Source of the DNA: CAVPTL01 sp963727235 | Lineage (GTDB): Bacteria; Actinomycetota; Thermoleophilia; Gaiellales; JAICJC01 | Reading direction: 5' to 3' | NCBI GenBank assembly: GCA_963727235.1 | Contig: CAVSFZ010000019.1 | Span: forward strand, 62,001 to 126,000 | DNA: 64,000 nucleotides | Part shown: positions 7,797 through 14,653 of the stretch, piece after piece | How positions within the stretch are numbered: the stretch's first letter is position 1 | Layout: the number at the start of each line of letters is the position of its first letter | Position numbers and translations under genes: made by a program | Notes under the pieces: generated by a model | What the model was told of the DNA's origin: nothing | The model's database searches: none | What the model saw: the letters and a program-made list of their open reading frames with translations, nothing else

Positions 7797-9449
7797 ATGT
7801 CGAAGAACGTGATCGAGCTGCTGGTCCGGCGCAGCCGAGTTGAAGGTGCTCCCACGGCGCTGGATGTGCTGAAGGATGCGGTCGAAGATCACGGTCACGT
7901 GACCGATGACGACCGCCGCAGGGCGGCGGCGCTCACCGGCATGCCGGAAGCTGCCGTGTACGGCGTGTCGAGCTACTACGACGACCTGACCCAGCCGCGG
8001 GGCGAACGTCACATCCGGGTGTGCACCGGCACCGCCTGCTGGGCTGCCGACTTCGACCAGCATGTCGCCAGCGTCAAGCAGCAGTTCGGGTTGGAGCTCG
8101 GTGCGGTCACCGACGACGGAGCGGTGTCGCTGGGCGAGACCGTGTGCCTCGGGTTCTGCCATGCCAGCCCTGCGTTCCGCGACGGCGATGCGGTCGATGC
8201 CGGCCCGGGCGCCCTGGAGCGGGTGCTTTCCGGTGGGGCCACGGACGCCGACGAGCCCGAGTGGAAGAGCGCACTCGATCAGCCGGTGCTGCTGCGGGAG
8301 GGTGATTTCACGGGCCTGAGGAGCGCCCTTTCCACGAGCCCGGAGGAGCTGGTGGCCGCGGTCAAGGAGGCCAACCTGCGCGGGCGCGGCGGTGCCGGGT
8401 TCCCCGCGGGCATGAAGTGGGAGTTCGCCCGGGGTGCCAAGGGAGCGCACAAGTTCATCGTCGTCAACGGCGACGAAGGCGATCCGGGCTCCTACATCGA
8501 CAAGTACCTGATGGAGCAGAATCCCAGTCTGCTGATCGAGGGCATGGCCATCGCCGGGTACGCGGTGGGGGCGTCCAGCGGGTTCGTGCTGGTTCGCTCC
8601 GAGTACCCGCGTTCCAAACCGGCGTTGGATGCGGCCATCGAGGCGGCCCGCGCCGCCGGTCATCTGGGCGACAACATCCACGGCAGCGGCTTCTCGTTCG
8701 ACGTGTGGGTGGAGGAGGGCGCCGGGTCATACGTGGTCGGCGAGGAGACAGCCCTGCTGAACTCGATCCAGGGTCTCCGCGGCACGGTGTCGGCCCGCCC
8801 GCCGTTCCCCGCAGAGCGCGGCTATCACGGCCTGCCGACTGTGGTCAACAACGTCGAGACGCTCTGTAACGCACCGTTTATCGCCACCCACGGCGCCGCC
8901 GCTTACCACGCACTCAGCCCGGGGGCGACGCCTGGCACCAAGATGATCTGCCTGAACGAGCGGTTCGTGAATCCCGGTGTCTACGAGGTGTCGTTCGGGA
9001 TCACCATCCGCGAGATCTGCGAGGACATCGGCGGGGGCATGCGCGACGGCCGCACGCTCAAGGCGCTGCAGATCGGCGGTCCGCTGGCGGGCATCTTGCC
9101 GGCGTCGCTGATCGATACCCCGTTCGACTTCGACCAGCTGGCCGCGGAGGGCTGCATGGTCGGTCACGGCGGCATCGTTGCCTTCGACGATCGCACCGAC
9201 ATGCGTGCGCTGGCTCGTCATCTGCTGCATTTCGGCACCAGCGAGAGCTGCGGCAAGTGCTTCCCCTGCAGGATCGGCCTGCGGCGGGCGCTGGAGCTGG
9301 TGGAGGCTGACGGTCGCGTCGACCGGGTCGAGCTGGAGGAGCTGCTGGAGACGCTGGAGGTGGCAAGCCTGTGCGCGCACGGCGGGGGCATGCCGGCGCC
9401 GATCAGGAGCTTGATCAAGCATTTTCCGGACGAGTTGGGGGTCACCTAG
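7797..9449 (+). CDS. NuoE-NuoF fusion, NAD(P)H/FMN diaphorase subunit (formate dehydrogenase beta-like)
   Basis: Residues 1-145 are a thioredoxin-like [2Fe-2S] domain with Cys76, Cys81, Cys117 and Cys121 (CTGTAC and CLGFC). Residues 165-550 are the NuoF/HoxF flavoprotein with GRGGAGFPAGMKW (about 196-208), NGDEGDPGSY and GEETALLNSIQG. Its [4Fe-4S] site uses Cys485, Cys488, Cys491 and Cys526. Such fusions form the NAD-reducing half of soluble formate dehydrogenases and bidirectional hydrogenases. The next gene starts right at its stop and carries further Fe-S clusters; fdhD and mobA follow. This suggests a formate-dehydrogenase-type complex, but no catalytic subunit is present here. Confidence 0.92.
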   Translation: MSKNVIELLVRRSRVEGAPTALDVLKDAVEDHGHVTDDDRRRAAALTGMPEAAVYGVSSYYDDLTQPRGERHIRVCTGTACWAADFDQHVASVKQQFGLELGAVTDDGAVSLGETVCLGFCHASPAFRDGDAVDAGPGALERVLSGGATDADEPEWKSALDQPVLLREGDFTGLRSALSTSPEELVAAVKEANLRGRGGAGFPAGMKWEFARGAKGAHKFIVVNGDEGDPGSYIDKYLMEQNPSLLIEGMAIAGYAVGASSGFVLVRSEYPRSKPALDAAIEAARAAGHLGDNIHGSGFSFDVWVEEGAGSYVVGEETALLNSIQGLRGTVSARPPFPAERGYHGLPTVVNNVETLCNAPFIATHGAAAYHALSPGATPGTKMICLNERFVNPGVYEVSFGITIREICEDIGGGMRDGRTLKALQIGGPLAGILPASLIDTPFDFDQLAAEGCMVGHGGIVAFDDRTDMRALARHLLHFGTSESCGKCFPCRIGLRRALELVEADGRVDRVELEELLETLEVASLCAHGGGMPAPIRSLIKHFPDELGVT

Positions 9450-10100
9450 ATGGAAGTTTTCGTCGACGGCGTACCGGTCGAGGTCGAGCCGGGGACGACC
9501 GCCCTGGAGGCCGCCAAGCTGGCCGATCGGTGGGTGCCGACGCTCTGTCTGGACGATCGCATGGCGCCCTTCGGCGCCTGCCGTGTGTGCCTGGTGGAGA
9601 TCGAGGGCGCGCGCGGGCCGGTGGCATCGTGCACGACCGTCTGCCGGGACGGCATGAAGATTCAGACTCAGGCAGAGCAAGCCCGTCGGATCGCCGCCAA
9701 TGTGGTGTCGCTGGTGCTGTCGGAGCTTCCGGTCGCGCCCGCCCCGCACACCGAGCTGGCGCAGGTCGCCGCTCAGCTGGGAGTCACCGAGGCCCGGTGG
9801 ACCGGAGTAACGCATACCCGCGACGTCGACACCCGGCACCCGTACCTGGTGTTCCAGCATGAGCTCTGCATCTCGTGTGGACGGTGCGTGCGCGCCTGCG
9901 ACGAGATCCAAGGTGCGTTCGCGCTCACAGCCACAGGCCGGGGATTCCACTCCAACGTGACCGCGGGCCTGGATTCGGGGTTTGCCGACTCGGCCTGCGT
10001 CTCTTGCGGCGCCTGCGCCGACACCTGTCCCACGGATGCCATCTCCGAGCAGTTGCTCGTGAAAATGGCGACATCGGGGGACGGCTACACTCAGAGCTGA
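9450..10100 (+). CDS. Fe-S subunit like the N-terminal part of formate dehydrogenase alpha / HoxU
   Basis: 216 aa. The N-terminal [2Fe-2S] ferredoxin fold has Cys33, Cys44, Cys47 and Cys61. Two [4Fe-4S] motifs follow: Cys140/143/146/150 (CISCGRCVRAC) and Cys183/186/189/193 (CVSCGACADTC). The His-Cys3 cluster seen in NuoG is not apparent. This is how NAD-linked formate dehydrogenase alpha subunits begin, but the protein stops where the molybdopterin domain should start. I checked the next 100 bases: fdhD begins at once, so it is a free-standing subunit rather than an obvious frameshift. It probably relays electrons to the NuoE-NuoF fusion from a separately encoded molybdoenzyme. Confidence 0.85.
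   Translation: MEVFVDGVPVEVEPGTTALEAAKLADRWVPTLCLDDRMAPFGACRVCLVEIEGARGPVASCTTVCRDGMKIQTQAEQARRIAANVVSLVLSELPVAPAPHTELAQVAAQLGVTEARWTGVTHTRDVDTRHPYLVFQHELCISCGRCVRACDEIQGAFALTATGRGFHSNVTAGLDSGFADSACVSCGACADTCPTDAISEQLLVKMATSGDGYTQS
10086..10091 (+). promoter_or_regulatory. Possible internal -10 element for fdhD
   Basis: TACACT ends 10 nt before ATG 10102, inside the end of the preceding gene. It could give fdhD-mobA independent expression. Confidence 0.4.
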
Positions 10101-10101
10101 G

Positions 10102-10989
10102 ATGGCTCATCAACACGATTCGGTGGCCGACGACTGGGGCATCCCGGACGAGCCCGATCCGGCACCGCCGCGTCCGGGGAGCAGCACCGCCGGAGCGGTG
10201 ATCGCGATCGAGGGCGATTCGCGTAAGCGCCGGAACGATCGGCTGGCGACCGAGGAGCCGATGGAGATCCGGGTCGAGGAGCCTGGTCGTGATCAACGCA
10301 GCATCGCGGTGACGATGCGCACTCCCGGCAACGACTTCGAGCTGGCCGTCGGCTTCCTTCGCTCCGAGGGCTTGATCACCACCCTCGAAGATGTGCGAGA
10401 CGTGCGCTACTGCACGGTTCCGGCCGATCAGCAGCAGTTCAACGTGGTGTCGGTGACGCTCACCCGTGAGCTGCCGTCCCTGGGCCCTGAGCGCAACTTC
10501 TACGCAACGTCGAGCTGTGGTGTATGTGGCAAGGCTTCTCTGGACATGATCGAGACCCATGCTGAGCGCGTCGCCGACGGTCCGGTGCTCCAGCCCGAGG
10601 TGGTGCTGTCGCTGCCGGACACGCTTCGGGCGGCCCAGAAGGTGTTCGAGAGCACCGGCGGGTTGCACGGCGCTGCGCTGTTTACGGGCGACGGCGAGCT
10701 GCTCTCGCTGCGCGAGGACGTCGGCCGGCACAACGCGGTCGACAAGATCATCGGCGAGAGGTTCCTGGCAGGCGATCTGCCGCTCTCCGGGCGGGTGCTG
10801 CTGGTGTCGGGCAGGGCCAGCTTCGAGATCGTGCAGAAGGCCGCTATGGCCGGCATTCCCGTGATCTGTGCAGTCTCCGCGCCGTCGAGCCTGGCGGTGG
10901 ACGCTGCTCGCCGCTTCGGCATCACGCTGGTGGGCTTTCTCAGGGACAACCGCTTCAACATCTACACCGGCCCCGAGCGGATCGTGTAA
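10102..10989 (+). CDS. fdhD: Formate dehydrogenase accessory sulfurtransferase FdhD
   Basis: FdhD moves sulfur from the cysteine desulfurase to the molybdenum cofactor so that formate dehydrogenase becomes active. The family signatures are clear: TPGNDFELAVGFLRSEGLI, the sulfur-carrying SSCGVCG (CxxC), STGGLHGAALF, REDVGRHNAVDKIIG and the C-terminal SRASFEIVQKAA-like stretch (SGRASFEIVQKAAMAGIP). It starts 1 nt after the preceding stop and is followed by mobA 3 nt after its own stop, so one operon is likely. Its presence strongly implies a cognate formate-dehydrogenase-type enzyme in this cell. Confidence 0.95.
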   Translation: MAHQHDSVADDWGIPDEPDPAPPRPGSSTAGAVIAIEGDSRKRRNDRLATEEPMEIRVEEPGRDQRSIAVTMRTPGNDFELAVGFLRSEGLITTLEDVRDVRYCTVPADQQQFNVVSVTLTRELPSLGPERNFYATSSCGVCGKASLDMIETHAERVADGPVLQPEVVLSLPDTLRAAQKVFESTGGLHGAALFTGDGELLSLREDVGRHNAVDKIIGERFLAGDLPLSGRVLLVSGRASFEIVQKAAMAGIPVICAVSAPSSLAVDAARRFGITLVGFLRDNRFNIYTGPERIV

Positions 10990-10992
10990 ACG

Positions 10993-11577
10993 ATGCCGGC
11001 GGCGTTGCTCCTGGCCGGCGGGAAGTCCACGCGTATGGGCTCGTCCAAGGCCCTGCTGCAGTGGAACGGGACGCCGTTGGTGGCGCATGTCGCAACGGTG
11101 TTGTGCGAGGTGGCGGATCCGGTGATCGTGGTGGCTGCCGCCGATCAGAAGCTCCCTCCGCTGCCGTCGCAGGCCGAGGTCGCGGTCGACGACCAACCCG
11201 GCCAGGGGCCGCTCGAAGCGATGTCCGCCGGGATGCGCGCGGTGGACGGCAGGGCGGATGTTGCGTTCGTGTCGGCGGTTGACGTTCCGCTGTTGCGGGC
11301 GGAGTTCGTGACCGCAGTTGTCGACGCCATGGGGGGCGCCCAGATCGCGCTGCCTCACGCCGAGGGGCGCGACTACCACCTGGCCGCGGCTTACCGGCTC
11401 GAGTTGCTGGGACTGGTGGAGCAGCTGCTGGTGTCGGGCGAGCGTCGCGTCGGACTGCTGGCCGAGCGCGTCCCGGTCAACCGCATCGATGCAGCCGAGC
11501 TCCCGTACCCGGAATCGCTGCAGAACGCCAACACCCCCGAGCAGCTCGAACAGCTGCGGACCCGGCAGACAGCCTGA
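10993..11577 (+). CDS. mobA: Molybdenum cofactor guanylyltransferase (MobA-like)
   Basis: Adds GMP to molybdopterin to make the guanine-dinucleotide cofactor used by formate dehydrogenases. The NTP-transferase signature LLAGGKSTRMGSSKALL is at residues 6-22, QGPLEAMSAGM gives the second nucleotide-binding segment, and SAVDVPLL is the metal-binding DxP-type motif. 194 aa is normal. It is 3 nt downstream of fdhD. A MobA-like enzyme for the cytosine form (MocA) cannot be excluded, but the fdhD context favours MobA. Confidence 0.87.
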   Translation: MPAALLLAGGKSTRMGSSKALLQWNGTPLVAHVATVLCEVADPVIVVAAADQKLPPLPSQAEVAVDDQPGQGPLEAMSAGMRAVDGRADVAFVSAVDVPLLRAEFVTAVVDAMGGAQIALPHAEGRDYHLAAAYRLELLGLVEQLLVSGERRVGLLAERVPVNRIDAAELPYPESLQNANTPEQLEQLRTRQTA

Positions 11578-11582
11578 TCCTG

Positions 11583-11588
11583 TAGCTT
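11583..11588 (+). promoter_or_regulatory. -10 element of the PHP-domain gene
   Basis: TAGCTT ends 7 nt before GTG 11596; this spacing supports the GTG over the in-frame TTG at 11587, which overlaps the hexamer. Confidence 0.5.
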
Positions 11589-11595
11589 GGGCTCT

Positions 11596-12543
11596 GTGGC
11601 GAACGTGTTCGAGCTTGATGGCGACTGGCTGCGGTGCCAGCTGCATTCCCACACCGTCAACTCGGACGGCGACGCCACGCCGGCTGAGCTGGTCGCTCAC
11701 TACGCCGACGCGGGCTTCGACGTGTTGGCCATCACCGACCATCACTTCGTCACGTCGCATGCCAGCGACGACATCCTCGTGATCCCCTCGAGCGAGCTGA
11801 CAGCGCGGCCTGTGGGTGGGCTCGAGGCCGACATCCTCGCGATCGGCGCGGAGCAGCTTCCCGATCCCAATCAGGCGTTCGGCTCGATCGAGGCTGCCGC
11901 GGCGTTCACGGTCGAGGCCGGCGGGGTGGCCTTCCTGGCGCACCCGTACTGGAGCGGGCTCGAGGCTTCCACGTATCTGGAGGCACCGTCGCTGAGCGGG
12001 GTCGAGCTGATGAACGGCGGCAGCGAGCTGGCCAACGGAAACGGCCGCTCGGCGGAGTTCTGGGACGCGGTGCTGCATCACACGCGGGGAGCCTGCCTGG
12101 GGATCGCCAGCGACGACTGCCATACGCCGGGACAGGATTCGAACGTGGCCTGGACGATGGTGAGGACGCCTGCCCGGACTCGGGATGGGGTGCTGGAGGC
12201 GCTTCGCTCCGGCGCGTTCTATGCGAGCACCGGGCCTGAGATCGGCTCGGTGCGAGTTGCCGACGACGGGGTCGAGGTGCGCTGCTCGGGCGCTCGCAAG
12301 GTGACCCTGCGCTCGGGGCCCTGGGACGGCGGTCGCGTCGATGCCGACGCGGCCGTGATGTCATGGCGCGGCAGCGTCACGGAGCGGGATTCCGACGGCA
12401 TGATCGCCTCGGCGCTGATGCGGTTCCCCGAGCAGTGCACCTACGCCCGAGTCGAGGTCGAGGACGCCCACGGCCGCACAGCCTGGAGCAACCCCTTCGC
12501 TGTCCCCACAGACCCCGGCGGCCCAGAGTCCAGCTACGAGTGA
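11596..12543 (+). CDS. PHP-domain metal-dependent phosphoesterase-like protein
   Basis: A 315-aa protein with the PHP metal-ligand motifs in order: LHSHTVNSDG near the start, ITDHH, a HPYW segment and SDDCH. The C-terminal about 90 residues form a beta-rich extension (VRVADDGVEVRCSGARKVTL...). Homologues are annotated as PHP-type phosphoesterases; the substrate is unknown. GTG 11596 is used because the -10 hexamer overlaps the upstream TTG. The TGA stop is the first triplet of the palindrome at 12541-12571. Confidence 0.87.
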   Translation: MANVFELDGDWLRCQLHSHTVNSDGDATPAELVAHYADAGFDVLAITDHHFVTSHASDDILVIPSSELTARPVGGLEADILAIGAEQLPDPNQAFGSIEAAAAFTVEAGGVAFLAHPYWSGLEASTYLEAPSLSGVELMNGGSELANGNGRSAEFWDAVLHHTRGACLGIASDDCHTPGQDSNVAWTMVRTPARTRDGVLEALRSGAFYASTGPEIGSVRVADDGVEVRCSGARKVTLRSGPWDGGRVDADAAVMSWRGSVTERDSDGMIASALMRFPEQCTYARVEVEDAHGRTAWSNPFAVPTDPGGPESSYE

Positions 12544-12571
12544 ATAATTGGTGCCTGGCACCAATTATTCA
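12541..12571. repeat. Stop-codon palindrome, copy 2a (31 bp)
   Basis: A perfect inverted repeat with arms TGAATAATT/AATTATTCA and core GGTGCC-T-GGCACC. The first triplet is the stop codon of the PHP gene. It forms a tandem pair with 12589-12617, separated by 17 bp. Confidence 0.95.
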
Positions 12572-12588
12572 CGGCGAGAGGTCGGTGG

Positions 12589-12617
12589 TGAATAACGGTG
12601 CCTGGCACCGTTATTCA
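12589..12617. repeat. Stop-codon palindrome, copy 2b (29 bp)
   Basis: A perfect inverted repeat with arms TGAATAAC/GTTATTCA and core GGTGCC-T-GGCACC. It supplies the TAA stop (12613-12611, minus) of the cytochrome b gene. Confidence 0.95.
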
Positions 12618-13234
12618 TCGGGATCCCATTTGGCGTGGTGGCGGCGGGCCCAGTCGCGGCGGACGGTGCCGAGCGTGATCCCGCGCAGGGAGTGACGGGT
12701 CGCGGGGTGCACCAGCGCCAGATACAGGTGCCCCGCCACCAGCGGCACCGCGATCCACGTCGCCCAGTCGTGTACCAGGATGGCGCTGCTGCCACGGAAG
12801 CTGGCGTCACGCTCCTGCAGATACATCAGCGTCCCGCTGAGCGTGAACACCACCATCAGACCCGAGACGATGGCGGTGTTGAGCTTCTGGCCGGCGTTGA
12901 ACCGGCCCTGGGGCGGCTCCTCGCCTGATCGCAGCACCGCCCACCGCAGCCAGCGGCGGTCGTCGTCGTCGAACCGGTCGATCTCGCGGGCGGTGCCTCG
13001 CAGCGTGCGGCTATTGCCGGGGATCAGCGCGATCAGGCCGGCCCAGAACACCACCGCCGAGGACAGATGGATCGTCTTCCAGAACACGCGATCGGCGGCC
13101 AGTTCCGACAGCGACGGCAGATACAGCACCAGCCCGCTGACCAGCATCAGCAGGAACGTGACCGCCAAGAGCCAGTGCAGCATGCGCTCGACCGCCGCGA
13201 ACCGGAGCACGTACTGAGGCCGGCTAGTAGCCAT
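12611..13234 (-). CDS. Membrane cytochrome b561-type subunit (formate-dehydrogenase-gamma-like)
   Basis: 207 aa with four hydrophobic helices. Probable haem-ligand histidines lie in ERMLHWLLAVTF, FWKTIHLSS, LVHDWATW and GHLYLALVHP. The segment GRFNAGQKLNTAIVSG closely resembles the NAGQK loop of FdnI/FdoI cytochrome b subunits. Such subunits connect the quinone pool to a periplasmic redox enzyme. It overlaps the end of the sulfite-oxidase-like gene by 11 bp, so its natural partner is that exported molybdoprotein. ATG 13234 is preferred; an in-frame ATG at 13255 is possible. The stop codon lies in palindrome 2b. Confidence 0.87.
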   Translation of the reverse strand: MATSRPQYVLRFAAVERMLHWLLAVTFLLMLVSGLVLYLPSLSELAADRVFWKTIHLSSAVVFWAGLIALIPGNSRTLRGTAREIDRFDDDDRRWLRWAVLRSGEEPPQGRFNAGQKLNTAIVSGLMVVFTLSGTLMYLQERDASFRGSSAILVHDWATWIAVPLVAGHLYLALVHPATRHSLRGITLGTVRRDWARRHHAKWDPDE

Positions 13235-13904
13235 TGGAGCGGCCCACCCAGGCATCCACGTCGTAGCCGTTTCGCTCCCAGTACCCCGGCTCCAGCGTCG
13301 GCATCAACTCGATGCGGGTGAGCCACTTGACGCCCTTGTAACCATACATCTCGGGAATCACCAGCCGCATCGGCGCGCCGTGCTCGCGCTCCAACGGCTT
13401 CCCGTCCATGCTGTGGGCGAGCATTGCGTTGGGAAGCGTCGTCTGCTCGAGCGTGAGCGTGTCGGTGTAGGGCTGTTCGAGTGAGATGAAGTTGGCGTAG
13501 CGCGCACTCGGGAGGGGCTTGACGATGTCCCAGATGGTCTGCATGCGCACGCCGGCCCAGTGCACGCCGCCGACGGTCCAGCCAGTCACGCAGTGGAAGT
13601 CGGTCACCTGGTGGGCGGTTGGCAGGTCGGCGAACTGCGCCCAGGTGAACGTGGTCGGGTGCTGGACGTGGCCGCCCACCGTGAACCGGTATGTGGCCGG
13701 GTGGAAGGTCGGCCACGGCGGGTTGATGGAGTAGATCCTCCAGCCGCTCGGGAATACATCCTTGACGGCGTTGGGGACGATCCCCCCGATGTCGTTCAGG
13801 GGACCGCCGACCTCACGGTCGAGCCGGCTTCCGAGGACGATCCCGGCAGCTCCCGCTGCCACGACGCCCAGGAAAGCGGCTCGACCGATGCGGCGCTCGC
13901 TCAC
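13224..13904 (-). CDS. Tat-exported molybdopterin oxidoreductase, sulfite oxidase / MsrP-like
   Basis: 226 aa, starting with a twin-arginine signal: SERRIGRAAFLG (Arg4-Arg5) followed by a small-residue hydrophobic stretch. The molybdopterin-binding fold includes the Mo-ligand Cys105 in DFHCVTGWTVGGVHW and the C-terminal KGVKWLTRIEL. No dimerisation domain is present, so it resembles the single-domain MsrP/YedY group rather than full sulfite oxidase. The GTG start overlaps the msrA stop (GTGA) and its end overlaps the cytochrome b gene, so MsrA, this protein and cytochrome b are translationally linked. Repair of oxidised methionine in the envelope is a reasonable inference. Confidence 0.9.
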   Translation of the reverse strand: MSERRIGRAAFLGVVAAGAAGIVLGSRLDREVGGPLNDIGGIVPNAVKDVFPSGWRIYSINPPWPTFHPATYRFTVGGHVQHPTTFTWAQFADLPTAHQVTDFHCVTGWTVGGVHWAGVRMQTIWDIVKPLPSARYANFISLEQPYTDTLTLEQTTLPNAMLAHSMDGKPLEREHGAPMRLVIPEMYGYKGVKWLTRIELMPTLEPGYWERNGYDVDAWVGRSNGY

Positions 13905-14554
13905 GCAGCGGCGATTCCGGTGCCGATCGGGCATGAGACGCCCGTGCCACCGATACCGCAGTAGCCGCCGGGATTCTTCTGGAGGTACTGCTGGTGATAG
14001 TCCTCGGCCGGATAGAACTCGCCAGCCGGGGCCAACTCGGTTGTGATCTCGCCCAGGCCGCGCTCGGTCAGCGCCTTGGCGTAGGCGTCACGGGTGGTAA
14101 ATGCCGCCTCGCGCTGCGCGTCGGTCACCCAGTACAGGGCTGAGCGGTACTGCGTGCCCACGTCATTTCCCTGGCGCATGCCCTGGGTGGGGTCGTGGCC
14201 CTCCCAGAAGCGGCGCAGGATCTCCTCGGTCGAGATCTTGGTGGTGTCGTAGGCGACCAGCACCACCTCGGTGTGGCCGGTGCGGCCGCTGCACACCTCG
14301 CGGTAGGTCGGGTTGGGCGTGTGTCCGCCCGCGTACCCCACCGCGGTGGTGTAGACCCCCGGGGTCTGCCAGAAGATCCGCTCCGCGCCCCAGAAACACC
14401 CCATACCGACGATCAGGTACTCGATGTTGTCGGGAAACGGCGGCAAAAGCGGCGTCCCCAAGACGGTGTGCTTGTCCGGGACAGCGATCGGCTGGTCGCG
14501 GCCGGGGAGGGCATCGTCGGCGGTGGGCATCTCGCTTGGTCGCTTGAAAAACAT
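13901..14554 (-). CDS. msrA: Peptide methionine sulfoxide reductase A
   Basis: Reduces the S-epimer of methionine sulfoxide. The catalytic Cys53 lies in VGMGCFWGAERIFW. Other family motifs are VGYAGGHTPNPTY, GHTEVV, GNDVGTQYRSA and the C-terminal YCGIGGTGVSC with likely resolving cysteines. There is no signal peptide, so it is cytoplasmic. ATG 14554 is preferred because AGG lies 7 nt upstream; ATG 14560 abuts that motif. It is the first gene of the operon with the Tat molybdoprotein and cytochrome b. Confidence 0.95.
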   Translation of the reverse strand: MFFKRPSEMPTADDALPGRDQPIAVPDKHTVLGTPLLPPFPDNIEYLIVGMGCFWGAERIFWQTPGVYTTAVGYAGGHTPNPTYREVCSGRTGHTEVVLVAYDTTKISTEEILRRFWEGHDPTQGMRQGNDVGTQYRSALYWVTDAQREAAFTTRDAYAKALTERGLGEITTELAPAGEFYPAEDYHQQYLQKNPGGYCGIGGTGVSCPIGTGIAAA

Positions 14555-14653
14555 TCGCATCCTTTCGTTTCCTCGGATGACTTACAGTCTCCTGGCGCAC
14601 CGAATTGTTGCACGTACTACGGATTTCGCAGCGATGCGGTTCGCAATTGGTCT

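Noticed and set aside
10080..10130. Frameshift hiding a molybdopterin domain after the Fe-S subunit
   Set aside because: fdhD begins 2 nt after the stop and no frame there encodes the CAYCGVGC-type start of the FDH catalytic domain.
9925..12123. A 732-codon open frame on the minus strand
   Set aside because: Fully antisense to fdhD, mobA and the PHP gene, whose family motifs are clear; low-complexity composition is typical of a high-G+C shadow.
12541..12617. Short CRISPR array
   Set aside because: Only two units, each a full palindrome with diverged arms, no cas genes, and the same pair recurs at 48672-48748.
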